From positions 62,001-126,000 of the forward strand of contig NZ_JACSPU010000006.1 in NCBI RefSeq assembly GCF_014836985.1: a stretch of DNA of 64,000 nt. The letters are read 5' to 3'. Of this stretch, positions 42,411 through 51,821 are shown piece by piece. Within the stretch, counting starts at the first letter, position 1. Each line of letters begins with the position of its first letter. Under the pieces are notes generated by a model. The model was not told the DNA's origin and searched no databases. It saw only the letters and a list, made by a program, of their open reading frames with translations. The stretch is from Planococcus wigleyi (GTDB lineage Bacteria; Bacillota; Bacilli; Bacillales_A; Planococcaceae). The position numbers were made by a program, and so were the translations under genes.

Positions 42411-45293
42411 TCACTTAACTACTTTTTTCCTGCGGCTGGCTCCTTTGACCTTCGCATCCATACGCGCCCGGTCCCGTTCCAGAATCGGTTTCAAGTACTT
42501 CCCGGTGTAGGAGTTTTCAACAGCAGCTATTTCTTCCGGCGTGCCTGTCGCTAAGATGGTTCCGCCGTTATCTCCGCCTTCTGGCCCCAAATCGATGATA
42601 TGGTCTGCTGTCTTGATGACGTCCAAATTGTGCTCGATTGTCAAAACGGTATCGCCATTATCCACAAGACGCTGCAGAACCAGCAGCAAACGTGAAATAT
42701 CGTCGGCATGGAGGCCTGTCGTCGGTTCATCCAGAATATAGAAGGATTTGCCGTTTGAGCGTTTATGCAGCTCGGATGCCAGCTTGACGCGCTGCGCTTC
42801 ACCTCCGGACAAAGTCGTTGCAGGCTGGCCAAGCGTTAAGTAGCCAAGACCAACGTCTACGATTGTCTTCAATTTACGGCTGATTTTCGGGATATTCTCG
42901 AAAAATACAGCAGCGTCTTCTGCTGTCATGTCCAGGATATCGGAAATGTTTTTGTTTTTGTACTTCACTTCCAAGGTTTCCCGGTTATAGCGTTTGCCAT
43001 GGCAAATTTCGCAAGGCACATAGACATCCGGAAGGAAATGCATTTCTATTTTTATAATACCATCTCCGCGGCAAGCTTCACAGCGACCGCCCTTGACATT
43101 AAAGCTGAAACGGCCTTTTTTATAGCCGCGGACTTTAGCTTCATTGGTCGTAGCGTAGACATCACGGATGTCATCGAAAACGCCGGTATAGGTTGCTGGG
43201 TTTGACCGTGGCGTCCGGCCGATTGGAGACTGGTTGATATCAATGACCCGTTCAAGCCCTTCAGTGCCTTCAATTGAATCAAAATGGCCCGGTTTGGCTT
43301 TGGCCCGGTTCAAGCGATGGGCCAGTGTTTTGTATAGAATTTCATTGATGAGTGTACTTTTTCCTGAACCTGAAACGCCGGTTACGGCAGTGAACAAACC
43401 AAGCGGAATATCAACATCCACCTTTTTCAAGTTGTTTTGGTTGGCCCCGCGTATCGTAATTTTACGGTCGTCCGGCATTCTTCTTTCAGCCGGCAATGGA
43501 ATAAATTTCTTGCCGCTTAAATATTGGCCCGTCAAGGACTTTTTGTTTTTCATGACCTTTTCAGGTGTTCCCGCAGCAATGATTTCGCCGCCATGGACAC
43601 CTGCTCCCGGCCCGACATCAATCAGGTAATCAGCGGCCAGCATCGTATCTTCATCATGTTCAACGACAATCAATGTATTGCCGATGTCCCGCATGCTTTT
43701 CAAGGTTTCGATCAGCCGGTCGTTATCGCGTTGGTGCAGGCCAATCGATGGTTCATCCAAAATGTATAGAACGCCTGTGAGCCTTGAACCGATTTGCGTC
43801 GCTAAACGGATTCGCTGAGCTTCCCCTCCAGACAAAGTGCCTGATGCCCGGTTCAAGGTCAGGTAATCCAACCCGACATTAATCAGGAATCCAATACGCT
43901 CCTGAATTTCCCGAATGATCAATTTGGCGATTTGAGCGTCTTTTTCCGACAGGACCAATCCATCAAAAAATTCATTGGCTTCAATGATCGAAAACTCGGT
44001 TACTTTACCGATGTGTACGTCATTGACTTTAACAGCCAAGGTTTCCGGCTTCAACCGGTAGCCTTCACAAACTGTACATGGTTGTTCTCCCATGTATTTC
44101 TCCATTTGATCACGGATATAATCTGAGGACGTTTCCCGGTAACGGCGATCGACGTTGGATAGCACGCCTTCAAAATGAATGTGGTTATCCCGGATCTGTC
44201 CATAATCGTTTTCATAACGGAAACGGATTTTATCGTTTCCAGAGCCCCGCATAATCACGTTGATGTGTTCTTCCGGCAGTTCACTGACAGGAACATCCAT
44301 ATCAATCTTATAATGCTTGCAAATTGCTTGCAGCAACTGCGGATAATATTGGGAACTGGTCGGCTGCCAAGGCACGATCGCACCTTTATTCAAAGATACG
44401 CTCCAATCAGGGATGACCAGTTCGGGGTCAACTTCCAGCTTCATGCCGAGGCCGTCACATTCAGGACAGGCTCCGAAAGGCGAGTTGAATGAAAACATTT
44501 TCGGTTCCAATTCACCGATTGAGAATCCACAGATCGGGCAGGCATGATGTTCGCTGAAAAGCAATTCTTCCTCTCCCATAACATCAATCAGTACCCTTCC
44601 TTCTCCCAAACGCAAAGCGGATTCCAATGAATCGCTGAGCCGCGGCGCAATGTTCTCTTTCATGACGATGCGGTCGATGACCACTTCAATCGAATGTTTT
44701 TTATTTTTATCAAGCGTGATGTCATCATCCAGATCAATCAATTCCCCATTGACACGAACCCGGACATAGCCTTGTTTTTTAACGTCTTCCAGCAGCTTGA
44801 CATGCGTTCCTTTTCGGCCCGAAACAATCGGTGCCAAAATCTGCATTTTTGTACGATCCGGATAGACAACCAAACGATCGACCATCTCTTCAATTGTTTG
44901 AGATGAAATTTCGATGCCATGATTGGGGCAGATCGGTTTGCCGATCCGTGCATACATTAAACGCATGTAATCATATATTTCCGTTACCGTCGCTACTGTG
45001 GAACGCGGATTCTTGCTGGTGGTCTTCTGATCGATGGAAATGGCCGGTGACAAGCCTTCGATCAAATCGACATCCGGCTTATCCATCTGTCCTAAGAATT
45101 GGCGGGCATAAGAAGACAAAGATTCTACATAACGCCGTTGTCCTTCAGCATAAATCGTATCAAATGCTAATGATGATTTGCCTGAGCCCGAAAGCCCGGT
45201 CATGACCACAAGTTTATCGCGCGGAATGACAACGTCTATATTTTTTAAATTGTGCGCACGTGCGCCTTGTATCCGTATTTCCTGATTTTTCAA
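42411..45293 (-). CDS. uvrA: Excinuclease ABC subunit A
   Basis: This 960-residue ABC-type ATPase detects DNA lesions for nucleotide excision repair. Walker A motifs GLSGSGKSS (about 33-41) and GVSGSGKST (about 645), two ABC signatures (TLSGGEAQR) and zinc-binding Cys pairs (CPIC and CPEC; CEAC and CEIC) are present. It follows uvrB by 6 nt in one operon under a LexA box. Confidence 0.98.
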   Translation of the reverse strand: MKNQEIRIQGARAHNLKNIDVVIPRDKLVVMTGLSGSGKSSLAFDTIYAEGQRRYVESLSSYARQFLGQMDKPDVDLIEGLSPAISIDQKTTSKNPRSTVATVTEIYDYMRLMYARIGKPICPNHGIEISSQTIEEMVDRLVVYPDRTKMQILAPIVSGRKGTHVKLLEDVKKQGYVRVRVNGELIDLDDDITLDKNKKHSIEVVIDRIVMKENIAPRLSDSLESALRLGEGRVLIDVMGEEELLFSEHHACPICGFSIGELEPKMFSFNSPFGACPECDGLGMKLEVDPELVIPDWSVSLNKGAIVPWQPTSSQYYPQLLQAICKHYKIDMDVPVSELPEEHINVIMRGSGNDKIRFRYENDYGQIRDNHIHFEGVLSNVDRRYRETSSDYIRDQMEKYMGEQPCTVCEGYRLKPETLAVKVNDVHIGKVTEFSIIEANEFFDGLVLSEKDAQIAKLIIREIQERIGFLINVGLDYLTLNRASGTLSGGEAQRIRLATQIGSRLTGVLYILDEPSIGLHQRDNDRLIETLKSMRDIGNTLIVVEHDEDTMLAADYLIDVGPGAGVHGGEIIAAGTPEKVMKNKKSLTGQYLSGKKFIPLPAERRMPDDRKITIRGANQNNLKKVDVDIPLGLFTAVTGVSGSGKSTLINEILYKTLAHRLNRAKAKPGHFDSIEGTEGLERVIDINQSPIGRTPRSNPATYTGVFDDIRDVYATTNEAKVRGYKKGRFSFNVKGGRCEACRGDGIIKIEMHFLPDVYVPCEICHGKRYNRETLEVKYKNKNISDILDMTAEDAAVFFENIPKISRKLKTIVDVGLGYLTLGQPATTLSGGEAQRVKLASELHKRSNGKSFYILDEPTTGLHADDISRLLLVLQRLVDNGDTVLTIEHNLDVIKTADHIIDLGPEGGDNGGTILATGTPEEIAAVENSYTGKYLKPILERDRARMDAKVKGASRRKKVVK

Positions 45294-45299
45294 GTTTCA

Positions 45300-47282
45300 T
45301 CATCCTTCCGCTTTCAATTCAAGCACTGTATCACGCAGCTCTGCAGCCCGTTCAAAATCAAGCGCTTTTGCCGCTTCTTTCATTTCTGATTCGAGCAGCG
45401 TAATCAGCTTCATGCGATCTTCTTTGTTGAGCTTTTTGCCCGAAACCGCTTTTGAAACATATTCCTCTGACTCTTCCGCTGCAACAGTGGCACGGATGAC
45501 ATCACGGATTTTCTTCTGTATGGTGACTGGCGTAATGCCATGTTTTTCATTATATGCAGCTTGAATCGTACGGCGGCGGGTGGTTTCATCCATCGCCTTT
45601 TGCATGGAATCCGTCACTCTGTCCGCGTACATAATGACGTGTCCATGTGCATTTCGTGCCGCCCGTCCCATTGTTTGGATAAGGGAGCGTTCCGAACGAA
45701 GGAACCCTTCTTTATCAGCATCCAAAATGGTCACTAAAGATACTTCCGGGATATCCAATCCTTCACGCAACAGGTTAATCCCGACGAGCACATCGTAAAC
45801 GCCCATCCGCAGTTCTCTTATGATTTCGATCCGCTCAAGCGTTTTGATCTCAGAATGCAGGTAATTGACTTTGATGCCGGCATCTTTCAAATAGGCTGTT
45901 AAATCTTCGGACATTTTCTTGGTCAATGTCGTTACCAGTACGCGCTCATTATTCTCTGCACGCTGGCGAATTTCATACATCAAGTCATCTATCTGCCCTT
46001 CAATCGGACGGATTTCGATGGTCGGGTCAAGCAATCCGGTCGGACGGATAATCTGTTCAACCATTTCCGGAGTATGTTCCATTTCGTAAGGGCCTGGCGT
46101 TGCCGATACAAAAACTGCTTGGTTAATATGCTCTTCGAATTCATCGAACGTCAATGGACGATTATCCATTGCTGAAGGCAGACGGAAACCATAATCAACC
46201 AATACTTTTTTCCGTGCCTGGTCACCATTGAACATTCCGCGTACTTGCGGCAGCGTTACATGGCTCTCATCCACGACCAATAGAAAGTCCTCTGGGAAAT
46301 AATCAATCAATGTATAAGGCTGTGCGCCTGGTGGGCGAAGCGTCAAATGGCGGGAGTAGTTTTCAATGCCGGAGCAGAAGCCCATCTCACGCATCATTTC
46401 CAAGTCATAGCGCGTACGCTGTTCTAAGCGCTGCGCTTCCAGCAATTTGTCTTCGGCGCGCATTTCTTTCAGGCGCGCTTCCAATTCCTCTTCTATGTTT
46501 GCTATCGCTTTAATCATTTTGTCTTCACGTGTTACGAAGTGGGATGCCGGGAAAATGGCAACATGGTCGCGTTCGCCAATAATTTCACCCGTTAATGCAT
46601 CAACTTCACGAATCCGGTCAATTTCATCACCAAAAAATTCGACGCGCAAACATCTTTCGTCACGTGAGGCCGGGAAGATTTCAACAACATCTCCACGAAC
46701 GCGGAAAGTTCCGCGAATAAAATTAATGTCGTTGCGCTCATATTGAACATCGACTAGCTTCCGCAACAACTGGTTGCGTTCGATTTCCATTCCTTTACGC
46801 AAAGAAACGACCAATTCGCGGTATTCCTTCGGTGAACCAAGGCCGTAAATACAGGATACCGATGCAATGACGATGACATCGTCCCGCTCAAATAAGGAGC
46901 TTGTCGCTGAGTGGCGCAGCTTGTCGATTTCGTCATTGATGCTGGCATCTTTTTCAATGAACGTATCCGACTGAGGAACATACGCTTCCGGCTGATAATA
47001 ATCGTAATAACTGACAAAATACTCTACTGCGTTATCAGGAAAAAATTCCTTGAATTCGCTGTAGAGCTGACCTGCCAATGTTTTATTGTGGGCCATGACC
47101 AGCGTCGGCTTTTTGACCTGCTGAATGACATTCGACATCGTATAGGTCTTACCTGTTCCTGTCGCTCCCAATAAAGTCTGACAACGTTTGCCGTTGATGA
47201 TGCCTTGCGTCAATTCGGCAATCGCCTGCGGTTGATCGCCGGCCGGTTCATAGGGAGCTTGAAGATTGAATTCCTGTTTCAT
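45300..47282 (-). CDS. uvrB: Excinuclease ABC subunit B
   Basis: This 660-residue helicase-like protein verifies damage and recruits UvrC. Walker A GATGTGKT (about 39-46), the beta-hairpin segment [16 protein letters not shown]-type VVDESH, the helicase motif QTMGRAARN and the C-terminal UVR coiled coil ([18 protein letters not shown]) are all present. The ATG at 47282 is followed by the standard N terminus. It is the first gene of uvrBA. Confidence 0.98.
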   Translation of the reverse strand: MKQEFNLQAPYEPAGDQPQAIAELTQGIINGKRCQTLLGATGTGKTYTMSNVIQQVKKPTLVMAHNKTLAGQLYSEFKEFFPDNAVEYFVSYYDYYQPEAYVPQSDTFIEKDASINDEIDKLRHSATSSLFERDDVIVIASVSCIYGLGSPKEYRELVVSLRKGMEIERNQLLRKLVDVQYERNDINFIRGTFRVRGDVVEIFPASRDERCLRVEFFGDEIDRIREVDALTGEIIGERDHVAIFPASHFVTREDKMIKAIANIEEELEARLKEMRAEDKLLEAQRLEQRTRYDLEMMREMGFCSGIENYSRHLTLRPPGAQPYTLIDYFPEDFLLVVDESHVTLPQVRGMFNGDQARKKVLVDYGFRLPSAMDNRPLTFDEFEEHINQAVFVSATPGPYEMEHTPEMVEQIIRPTGLLDPTIEIRPIEGQIDDLMYEIRQRAENNERVLVTTLTKKMSEDLTAYLKDAGIKVNYLHSEIKTLERIEIIRELRMGVYDVLVGINLLREGLDIPEVSLVTILDADKEGFLRSERSLIQTMGRAARNAHGHVIMYADRVTDSMQKAMDETTRRRTIQAAYNEKHGITPVTIQKKIRDVIRATVAAEESEEYVSKAVSGKKLNKEDRMKLITLLESEMKEAAKALDFERAAELRDTVLELKAEG

Positions 47283-47352
47283 GATAAGACGTCCTTCCCT
47301 TATTTCGTTACTTCTACTTTAACATATGCCCTAAAAAACCACTAACAAAAAG

Positions 47353-47366
47353 CGAACGTATGTTTT
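47353..47366 (-). promoter_or_regulatory. LexA (DinR) box of uvrBA
   Basis: CGAACGTATGTTTT matches the Bacillus LexA consensus CGAAC-N4-GTTCG except for the last two bases (TT for CG). It lies 70 nt upstream of uvrB, consistent with SOS induction. Confidence 0.7.
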
Positions 47367-47453
47367 TTATAAGGAAATCCGCAAAAAAAAGACAGTCCAC
47401 AGACATAAAGCATAAACAACCTCTTCTCTCGCCACTTTCTATTTTTGAAAACA

Positions 47454-47490
47454 AAAAAGGAAGCCGGTTGGATTCCCGCTTCCTTTTTTA
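47454..47490 (-). terminator. Terminator of the IDEAL-domain gene
   Basis: AAAAAAGGAAGC pairs with GCTTCCTTTTTT across a 13-nt loop and is followed by a T run on the minus strand. Confidence 0.85.
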
Positions 47491-47508
47491 TGGCTTTTTT
47501 ACAGCCAT

Positions 47509-47751
47509 TTATTCTGTTTCTTCATGCTGCAATGTCTGTAATTGAGCAGTATATATAGTAAATGCTTTTTGATCTTTGTTATCCAGGGCTTCGTCGATTA
47601 GGGCCATAAGCTGTGCTTCTTGTTGGGAGCGGTGCACATGTTTCAAGAACAGATCCAAATAGATGTCGTTCAGCAGTTTTTCCGCTTCCGTGATTTTTTT
47701 TGTTTGAGCCATCGCTTTCATGAAATCAGCATAAGAATAATAGTTTTCCAT
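47509..47751 (-). CDS. IDEAL-domain small protein next to comK
   Basis: This 80-residue soluble protein has the IDEAL-domain pattern LMALIDEALDNKDQKAFTIY at about residues 48-67, after a helical N-terminal half. The domain's role is unknown. GGGGTG lies 7 nt upstream of the ATG. It is divergent from comK, 177 nt apart; B. subtilis also has a small gene (yhzC) beside comK, so the pairing may be conserved. Confidence 0.75.
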   Translation of the reverse strand: MENYYSYADFMKAMAQTKKITEAEKLLNDIYLDLFLKHVHRSQQEAQLMALIDEALDNKDQKAFTIYTAQLQTLQHEETE

Positions 47752-47865
47752 TCTTCTTCACCCCGAATGCTTTTCATTAGTATACATGAAGCAAATAGAA
47801 AAAATCAAGATTTATTTGAAAATTCCAACCAAATAGAAAATATTTTATTTTCAATCTAATGTGCA

Positions 47866-47893
47866 TTGTGCAATTTCCATTTTTCATTATAAT
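47866..47893 (+). promoter_or_regulatory. Promoter of comK
   Basis: TTGTGC, 16 nt, TATAAT, about 35 nt upstream of the comK start. The 60 nt before it are very A+T rich with AAAA/TTTT runs (47801-47851) that could hold ComK boxes, but the spacing does not match the known rule. Confidence 0.55.
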
Positions 47894-47928
47894 AAGGTAT
47901 GTAAAGTAAATTTAGGGGGTTATTCTTC

Positions 47929-48483
47929 ATGAGCAAAAAGAATCACAGGCCGCTTTCTTATACAATCTGCGCAAATACGTATGCCCTTTTACCCTATACG
48001 GATGGACATCGCACCTGTCTGCGCGTAATCGAAGACCGTAATGAATTTGTGGTTGAAGAAACGGTTTATAAAACAGTGACCACTTCCTGCCGGTTCTACC
48101 GTGCCTCTCTTGAAAGCGCCACTCTTTATGCCCAAAAAGCGGTCGGCGTAAAACATAAGCCACCCATCATCATTGGTGAGTATTATGGCAATCCGCTTAT
48201 TTTCTTCCCGACACACTCTCCAAAGAATAAGGAATGCGTCTGGTTCAATTATGACGCCATTGACCTCATTGAAAGTGACAGCAGCGGCAAAGGCAGCATT
48301 ATCTACTTAAGCAATGGTGAAACCGTATATTTGGATGTCTCGCCTATCGCTTTGCGAAATCAGCATTCATTTGCCGGATCCCTCCGCCGGTATTTCAAAA
48401 AAGCTCAACGAGTCCATAACCATCCGATGGCTTATGTGACAAAACGGACGTTTGCTCCACGTAAAGAACAGCCGCGGGATTGA
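47929..48483 (+). CDS. comK: Competence transcription factor ComK
   Basis: This 184-residue protein matches ComK, the master activator of DNA-uptake genes in Bacillus (192 residues there). Recognisable segments are YTICANTYALLPY, SCRFYRASLESAT, KPPIIIGEYYGNPLIFFPTHS (in two parts), ECVWFNYDAI and FAGSLRRYFKKA. The ATG has GGGGG 9 nt upstream. It implies a competence regulon, though the DNA-uptake machinery is outside the window. Confidence 0.92.
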   Translation: MSKKNHRPLSYTICANTYALLPYTDGHRTCLRVIEDRNEFVVEETVYKTVTTSCRFYRASLESATLYAQKAVGVKHKPPIIIGEYYGNPLIFFPTHSPKNKECVWFNYDAIDLIESDSSGKGSIIYLSNGETVYLDVSPIALRNQHSFAGSLRRYFKKAQRVHNHPMAYVTKRTFAPRKEQPRD

Positions 48484-48648
48484 CTACCTTTCCAAGATTG
48501 CACTCTCTTTCAGTAAATACAAAACTCCCTTGCTGCGCAACGCCTCCATATCCCACCTTATGCATATGGACCTTCGCTTTCTCCAGCTTTTTCACAAGAC
48601 GTATTTCCGCTCCATCCACTAGCTCCAGATCATCAGCGAATTAACTGA

Positions 48649-48699
48649 AAAGAGTTGCCGCCTGCAGTCACTAAATGTGAAGGCAGGCGGCAACTCTTT
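48649..48699. terminator. Long perfect hairpin between comK and the UbiB-like gene
   Basis: The arms AAAGAGTTGCCGCCTGC and GCAGGCGGCAACTCTTT pair over 17 bp with a 17-nt loop. It can terminate both convergent genes. The remaining part of this 261-nt gap (48484-48640) shows no convincing gene. Confidence 0.75.
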
Positions 48700-48744
48700 A
48701 TTGTTTCATGCATCTCTAGAAAAAATTTAACTATTATGTTGACC

Positions 48745-50361
48745 TTATTTGATCGAGCGGTACACCCATAAGGAGCCGACGAAAAATACCGACGAAACCC
48801 AGAGGTAAGGTTCGTTCCAGAACCAGATTGAAATGGACATCCCGGAAAACGATAGAATGGTGAATATTCCAGCAAACATCCGGGATTGCAGATTTCTGCG
48901 GTGCTCCCGTTCCCGGCCGTCCCGATTTTCAAGGTAATGGCGCATCCGTTCAGGTTCTTCCAAATAGTTGATGACTTTCTGCGGCAATACCCGCAACGGA
49001 CCAGTGGCATTCAACACCCAACGAAGGACATCTTCTTTGCCAAAGAGGCCTTTGCCTTCTTTTTGTGATGAAGCCCATTCCAGGATTCGTGGACGGGCAA
49101 GCGCCAACAGATCCACATTGGGATCCAAAACATGAAGAACGCCGACGAATATCGAGGCCGCTCTGCCAAAAAAGGCGAATTCCGCGGGCAATTGAACCGG
49201 TTGGGTCCGAACGATTTCCTGCATGTCGTTGAGCAGGCGTTCCACAACAAAACTGTCCATCTGTGACAGCTCATTGGATTCATAGGCTGTGACGAGCCGT
49301 GAAATAGCATCTCCTAGAATTTTACGGTCCGCCTGCGGCAAAAGAAACCGCAGCTCTTCAAGCGAATCCAACACTTGATCGTAATTCTTAAAAATGACGC
49401 CTTCCGCCGCTCTTAACACCGCCTGGGAGTCTTTTTGTGTGATGGTGCCGATCATCCCGAAATCGATCAGGACGATTCCGCCATCCGGTTCCAATAGGAT
49501 ATTCCCGCCGTGCGGATCCGCATGGAACTGGCCGCCGTACAATACCTGCTCCAGGAATAAAATAAACAGCCGCTCGGAAATTTCATGGCGATCCAGTTCA
49601 TTCTTTTCAATAAAGGCTAAATCTGTGATGCGTGCGCCTTCGATCCATTCCATGACCAGTACACGGCGCGTCGTGAATTCATCGAAATATAGCGGGATGC
49701 GCACACCTTCCATCGAATCGAAACGATCAGCAAAGGCGCGGCCATTTTGAAGTTCTTTGAGGAAATTCAATTCAGCGCCGATGGTTTCTGTCATTTCCAC
49801 ATACAGTAATTTAAAGTCGATTTGCTTCGCGAATGGTGTAAATTTTTCGGCCATCCAGATAACGATGCGGATGGCTTTGAAGTCCGCACGCAAAATGCGG
49901 TCTGTACCCGGCCGTTGGACTTTAACGGCTACTTCCATGCCGTTTTTCAACACCGCTTTATACACTTCCCCAATAGAAGCGGATGCTACTGCTGAATCAG
50001 ATAATTGATCCAGGTAATTTGTATGAGGCGTATTCCACTCCTGCTCCAATACCGAAACGATGCTTTTCCGTGGTACCGAAGGGACACGGTCAGTCAACCC
50101 TTCCAGTTCGGCAAGAAATGTCGGCGGCATGATGTCAGCGCGCGTCGACAAGAATTGGCCAAGTTTGATCATCAAGCCACCCAGTTTTAATGCCAGGTTC
50201 TTATACTCTTTCGCTTGCTTGGTTATCATGTCATTCCATCTTTTTTCAACCAGCGGGCTCCAATTTCCACGATTTCTTCTTTGGAAGAACGTCACCTGCA
50301 AAAAGATTTTGACTGCCAGCCAGACAATCCGGAAGATGCGGATAAATGTAATTTGATTCAT
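48745..50361 (-). CDS. ABC1/UbiB-family atypical kinase
   Basis: This 538-residue protein has the UbiB/ADCK signature: the KxGQ motif (IKLGQFLSTRADIMPP, about 70-85), the Ala-rich loop VASASIGEVYKA, the VAVKVQRPG lysine, HADPHGGNIL and LIDFGMIG. Two C-terminal membrane segments lie at about 490-535. Family members support quinone or lipid metabolism; the substrate here is unknown. The ATG at 50361 is chosen because GGGAGGG lies 10 nt upstream; the longer frame overlaps the divergent enoyl-CoA hydratase start. Confidence 0.87.
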   Translation of the reverse strand: MNQITFIRIFRIVWLAVKIFLQVTFFQRRNRGNWSPLVEKRWNDMITKQAKEYKNLALKLGGLMIKLGQFLSTRADIMPPTFLAELEGLTDRVPSVPRKSIVSVLEQEWNTPHTNYLDQLSDSAVASASIGEVYKAVLKNGMEVAVKVQRPGTDRILRADFKAIRIVIWMAEKFTPFAKQIDFKLLYVEMTETIGAELNFLKELQNGRAFADRFDSMEGVRIPLYFDEFTTRRVLVMEWIEGARITDLAFIEKNELDRHEISERLFILFLEQVLYGGQFHADPHGGNILLEPDGGIVLIDFGMIGTITQKDSQAVLRAAEGVIFKNYDQVLDSLEELRFLLPQADRKILGDAISRLVTAYESNELSQMDSFVVERLLNDMQEIVRTQPVQLPAEFAFFGRAASIFVGVLHVLDPNVDLLALARPRILEWASSQKEGKGLFGKEDVLRWVLNATGPLRVLPQKVINYLEEPERMRHYLENRDGREREHRRNLQSRMFAGIFTILSFSGMSISIWFWNEPYLWVSSVFFVGSLWVYRSIK

Positions 50362-50462
50362 AAGTGCGGTCCCTCCCATGGAATTCATTATAGAGACAGA
50401 TGGCGAAATAGTCCAAAAAGTGGTATGTTTTTTACGGATGGAATGACACAAGGGGGATGAAA

Positions 50463-51239
50463 ATGGACACAATTCATTATGAACAACGAAACAATTTAGC
50501 CTTTATTACGTTAAACCGGCCAGAAGCAATGAATGCCTTCAATTATGATATGCTTCTTGAGCTTGGACAGGTGGCCGAAGCAATCCGCATTAACCCGGAT
50601 ATCCGCGTTGTGGTCTTTACTGGCGCTGGCGAAAAGGCATTTAGTGTGGGAGCGGATTTAAAAGAACGCAAAACCATGACCGATGACCTCGTCAAACGCA
50701 ATATTTTTAAAATCGGTGAAGTGTTTTCGACCATCGAAAATCTGCCCCAGCCCACCATCGCCATGATGAACGGTTTTGCTTTTGGGGGCGGAATGGAACT
50801 GGCGCTTGCTTGTGATTTCCGGATTGCTGCAGACGACACCTTGCTCGGATTGACGGAAACCAGCCTGGGAATCATCCCTGGAGCAGGCGGCACGCAACGG
50901 CTGCCGCGCCTGATCGGTGAAGCCAAAGCCATGGAACTGATTTTGACTGCCCGCCGCCTGACATCAGCCGAAGCACTCGAATATGGTTTGGTGACACGCC
51001 TTGCAACGCGTGAGCAATTGGCTGATGTGGCCGGTGCTTTTGCCGATTCAATTCTCGCCAACGGCCCAATCGCTCTCCAACAAGCAAAATTCGCCATCAA
51101 GAATGGCATGAATACCGATTTGCAGACAGGTTTGCAGATTGAGCGCAAAGCCTATGAAATCACGATTCCAACAGAAGACCGAGTCGAAGCCCTGGCTGCT
51201 TTCGGCGAAAAACGGAAACCTGTATTTAAAGGGAAGTAA
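50463..51239 (+). CDS. Enoyl-CoA hydratase/isomerase family protein
   Basis: This 258-residue crotonase-fold protein has the oxyanion segments SVGADLKE (about 62-69) and AFGGGMELALACD, and the catalytic Glu region LTETSLGIIPGAGGTQRLPRLIG (about 136-158). It probably acts in fatty-acid beta-oxidation. The ATG at 50463 is preferred to 50457 because AGGGGG touches the earlier codon and is 6 nt from the later one. It is divergent from the UbiB-like gene and is followed by the 51.2-51.8 kb repeat region. Confidence 0.9.
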   Translation: MDTIHYEQRNNLAFITLNRPEAMNAFNYDMLLELGQVAEAIRINPDIRVVVFTGAGEKAFSVGADLKERKTMTDDLVKRNIFKIGEVFSTIENLPQPTIAMMNGFAFGGGMELALACDFRIAADDTLLGLTETSLGIIPGAGGTQRLPRLIGEAKAMELILTARRLTSAEALEYGLVTRLATREQLADVAGAFADSILANGPIALQQAKFAIKNGMNTDLQTGLQIERKAYEITIPTEDRVEALAAFGEKRKPVFKGK

Positions 51240-51240
51240 A

Positions 51241-51816
51241 AAAACGGAGCAGCTGATATAGCTGCTCCGGTTCAGACTATAGACAAAGTCTTTCCAAAAT
51301 GAATAGCAGTGCATACCCCAACCGGTCCGGTCACTTCGCGTTCCGTGGGCTCAGCTTCAGTCTCCTCGTCACTGCGTTCCTGCGGGGTCTTCAGCTTTCG
51401 CTGTCCCACAGGAGTCTCCGTGGCCGGCCCGATCGGGGGCGTGTAGCTTCAACCAAAGGAAATAACCTGCTAGTCAGGATCCCGAAACCATCGTCCCAAT
51501 AAACTTGGTAACTCCTTCATACAAAGATCCGTAGCGCAAGGCGGCGAAGGGCAAAGATATGCTCCTGCATCGCTTCGCTAGCTTCGTCGCAAACGAGTCA
51601 GGCACAGCCCGACTCGCTTCCTGCGGGATAGCGAAGTGCCGAAATCCACTCGGGCGCCAGTCCGAGTTAGTTCGGCGCAAGCCCGTAGGAAAGCGTCCGC
51701 CTGGAGTGCAGGATCCAATAGAAAGACAATAAATTGCATATTCACCCTTTGAACGACATAAATATTCTTTTGTCTACAGGCTGAAACGGAGCAGCTGATA
51801 TAGCTGCTCCGTTTTT
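51241..51816. repeat. MITE-like insert flanked by a duplicated terminator hairpin
   Basis: An identical 26-nt hairpin (ACGGAGCAGCT-GATAT-AGCTGCTCCG core) occurs at 51244-51269 and 51786-51811 in the same orientation. The left copy has an A run before it and the right copy a T run after it, as if one bidirectional terminator had been split. The enclosed 516 bp has inverted ends, TTCAGACTATAGACAAAG at 51271-51288 and CTTTTGTCTACAGGCTGAA at 51767-51785. Inside, 51340-51470 and 51530-51715 are copy 2 of the dispersed repeat at 9600-9875. No coding sequence is evident in this 580-nt gap. Confidence 0.65.
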
Positions 51817-51821
51817 CCTGT

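Noticed and set aside
47801-47851. ComK boxes (AAAA-N5-TTTT pairs) in the comK promoter
   Set aside because: Two boxes with one mismatch each can be drawn, but their 23-nt separation does not fit the known 8, 18 or 31 nt spacings.
48395-48619. 74-codon minus-strand frame with protein-like composition, GTG start
   Set aside because: Its second half is antisense to comK, the ribosome binding site is weak and I recognise no family; it could be a relic but is not supported.
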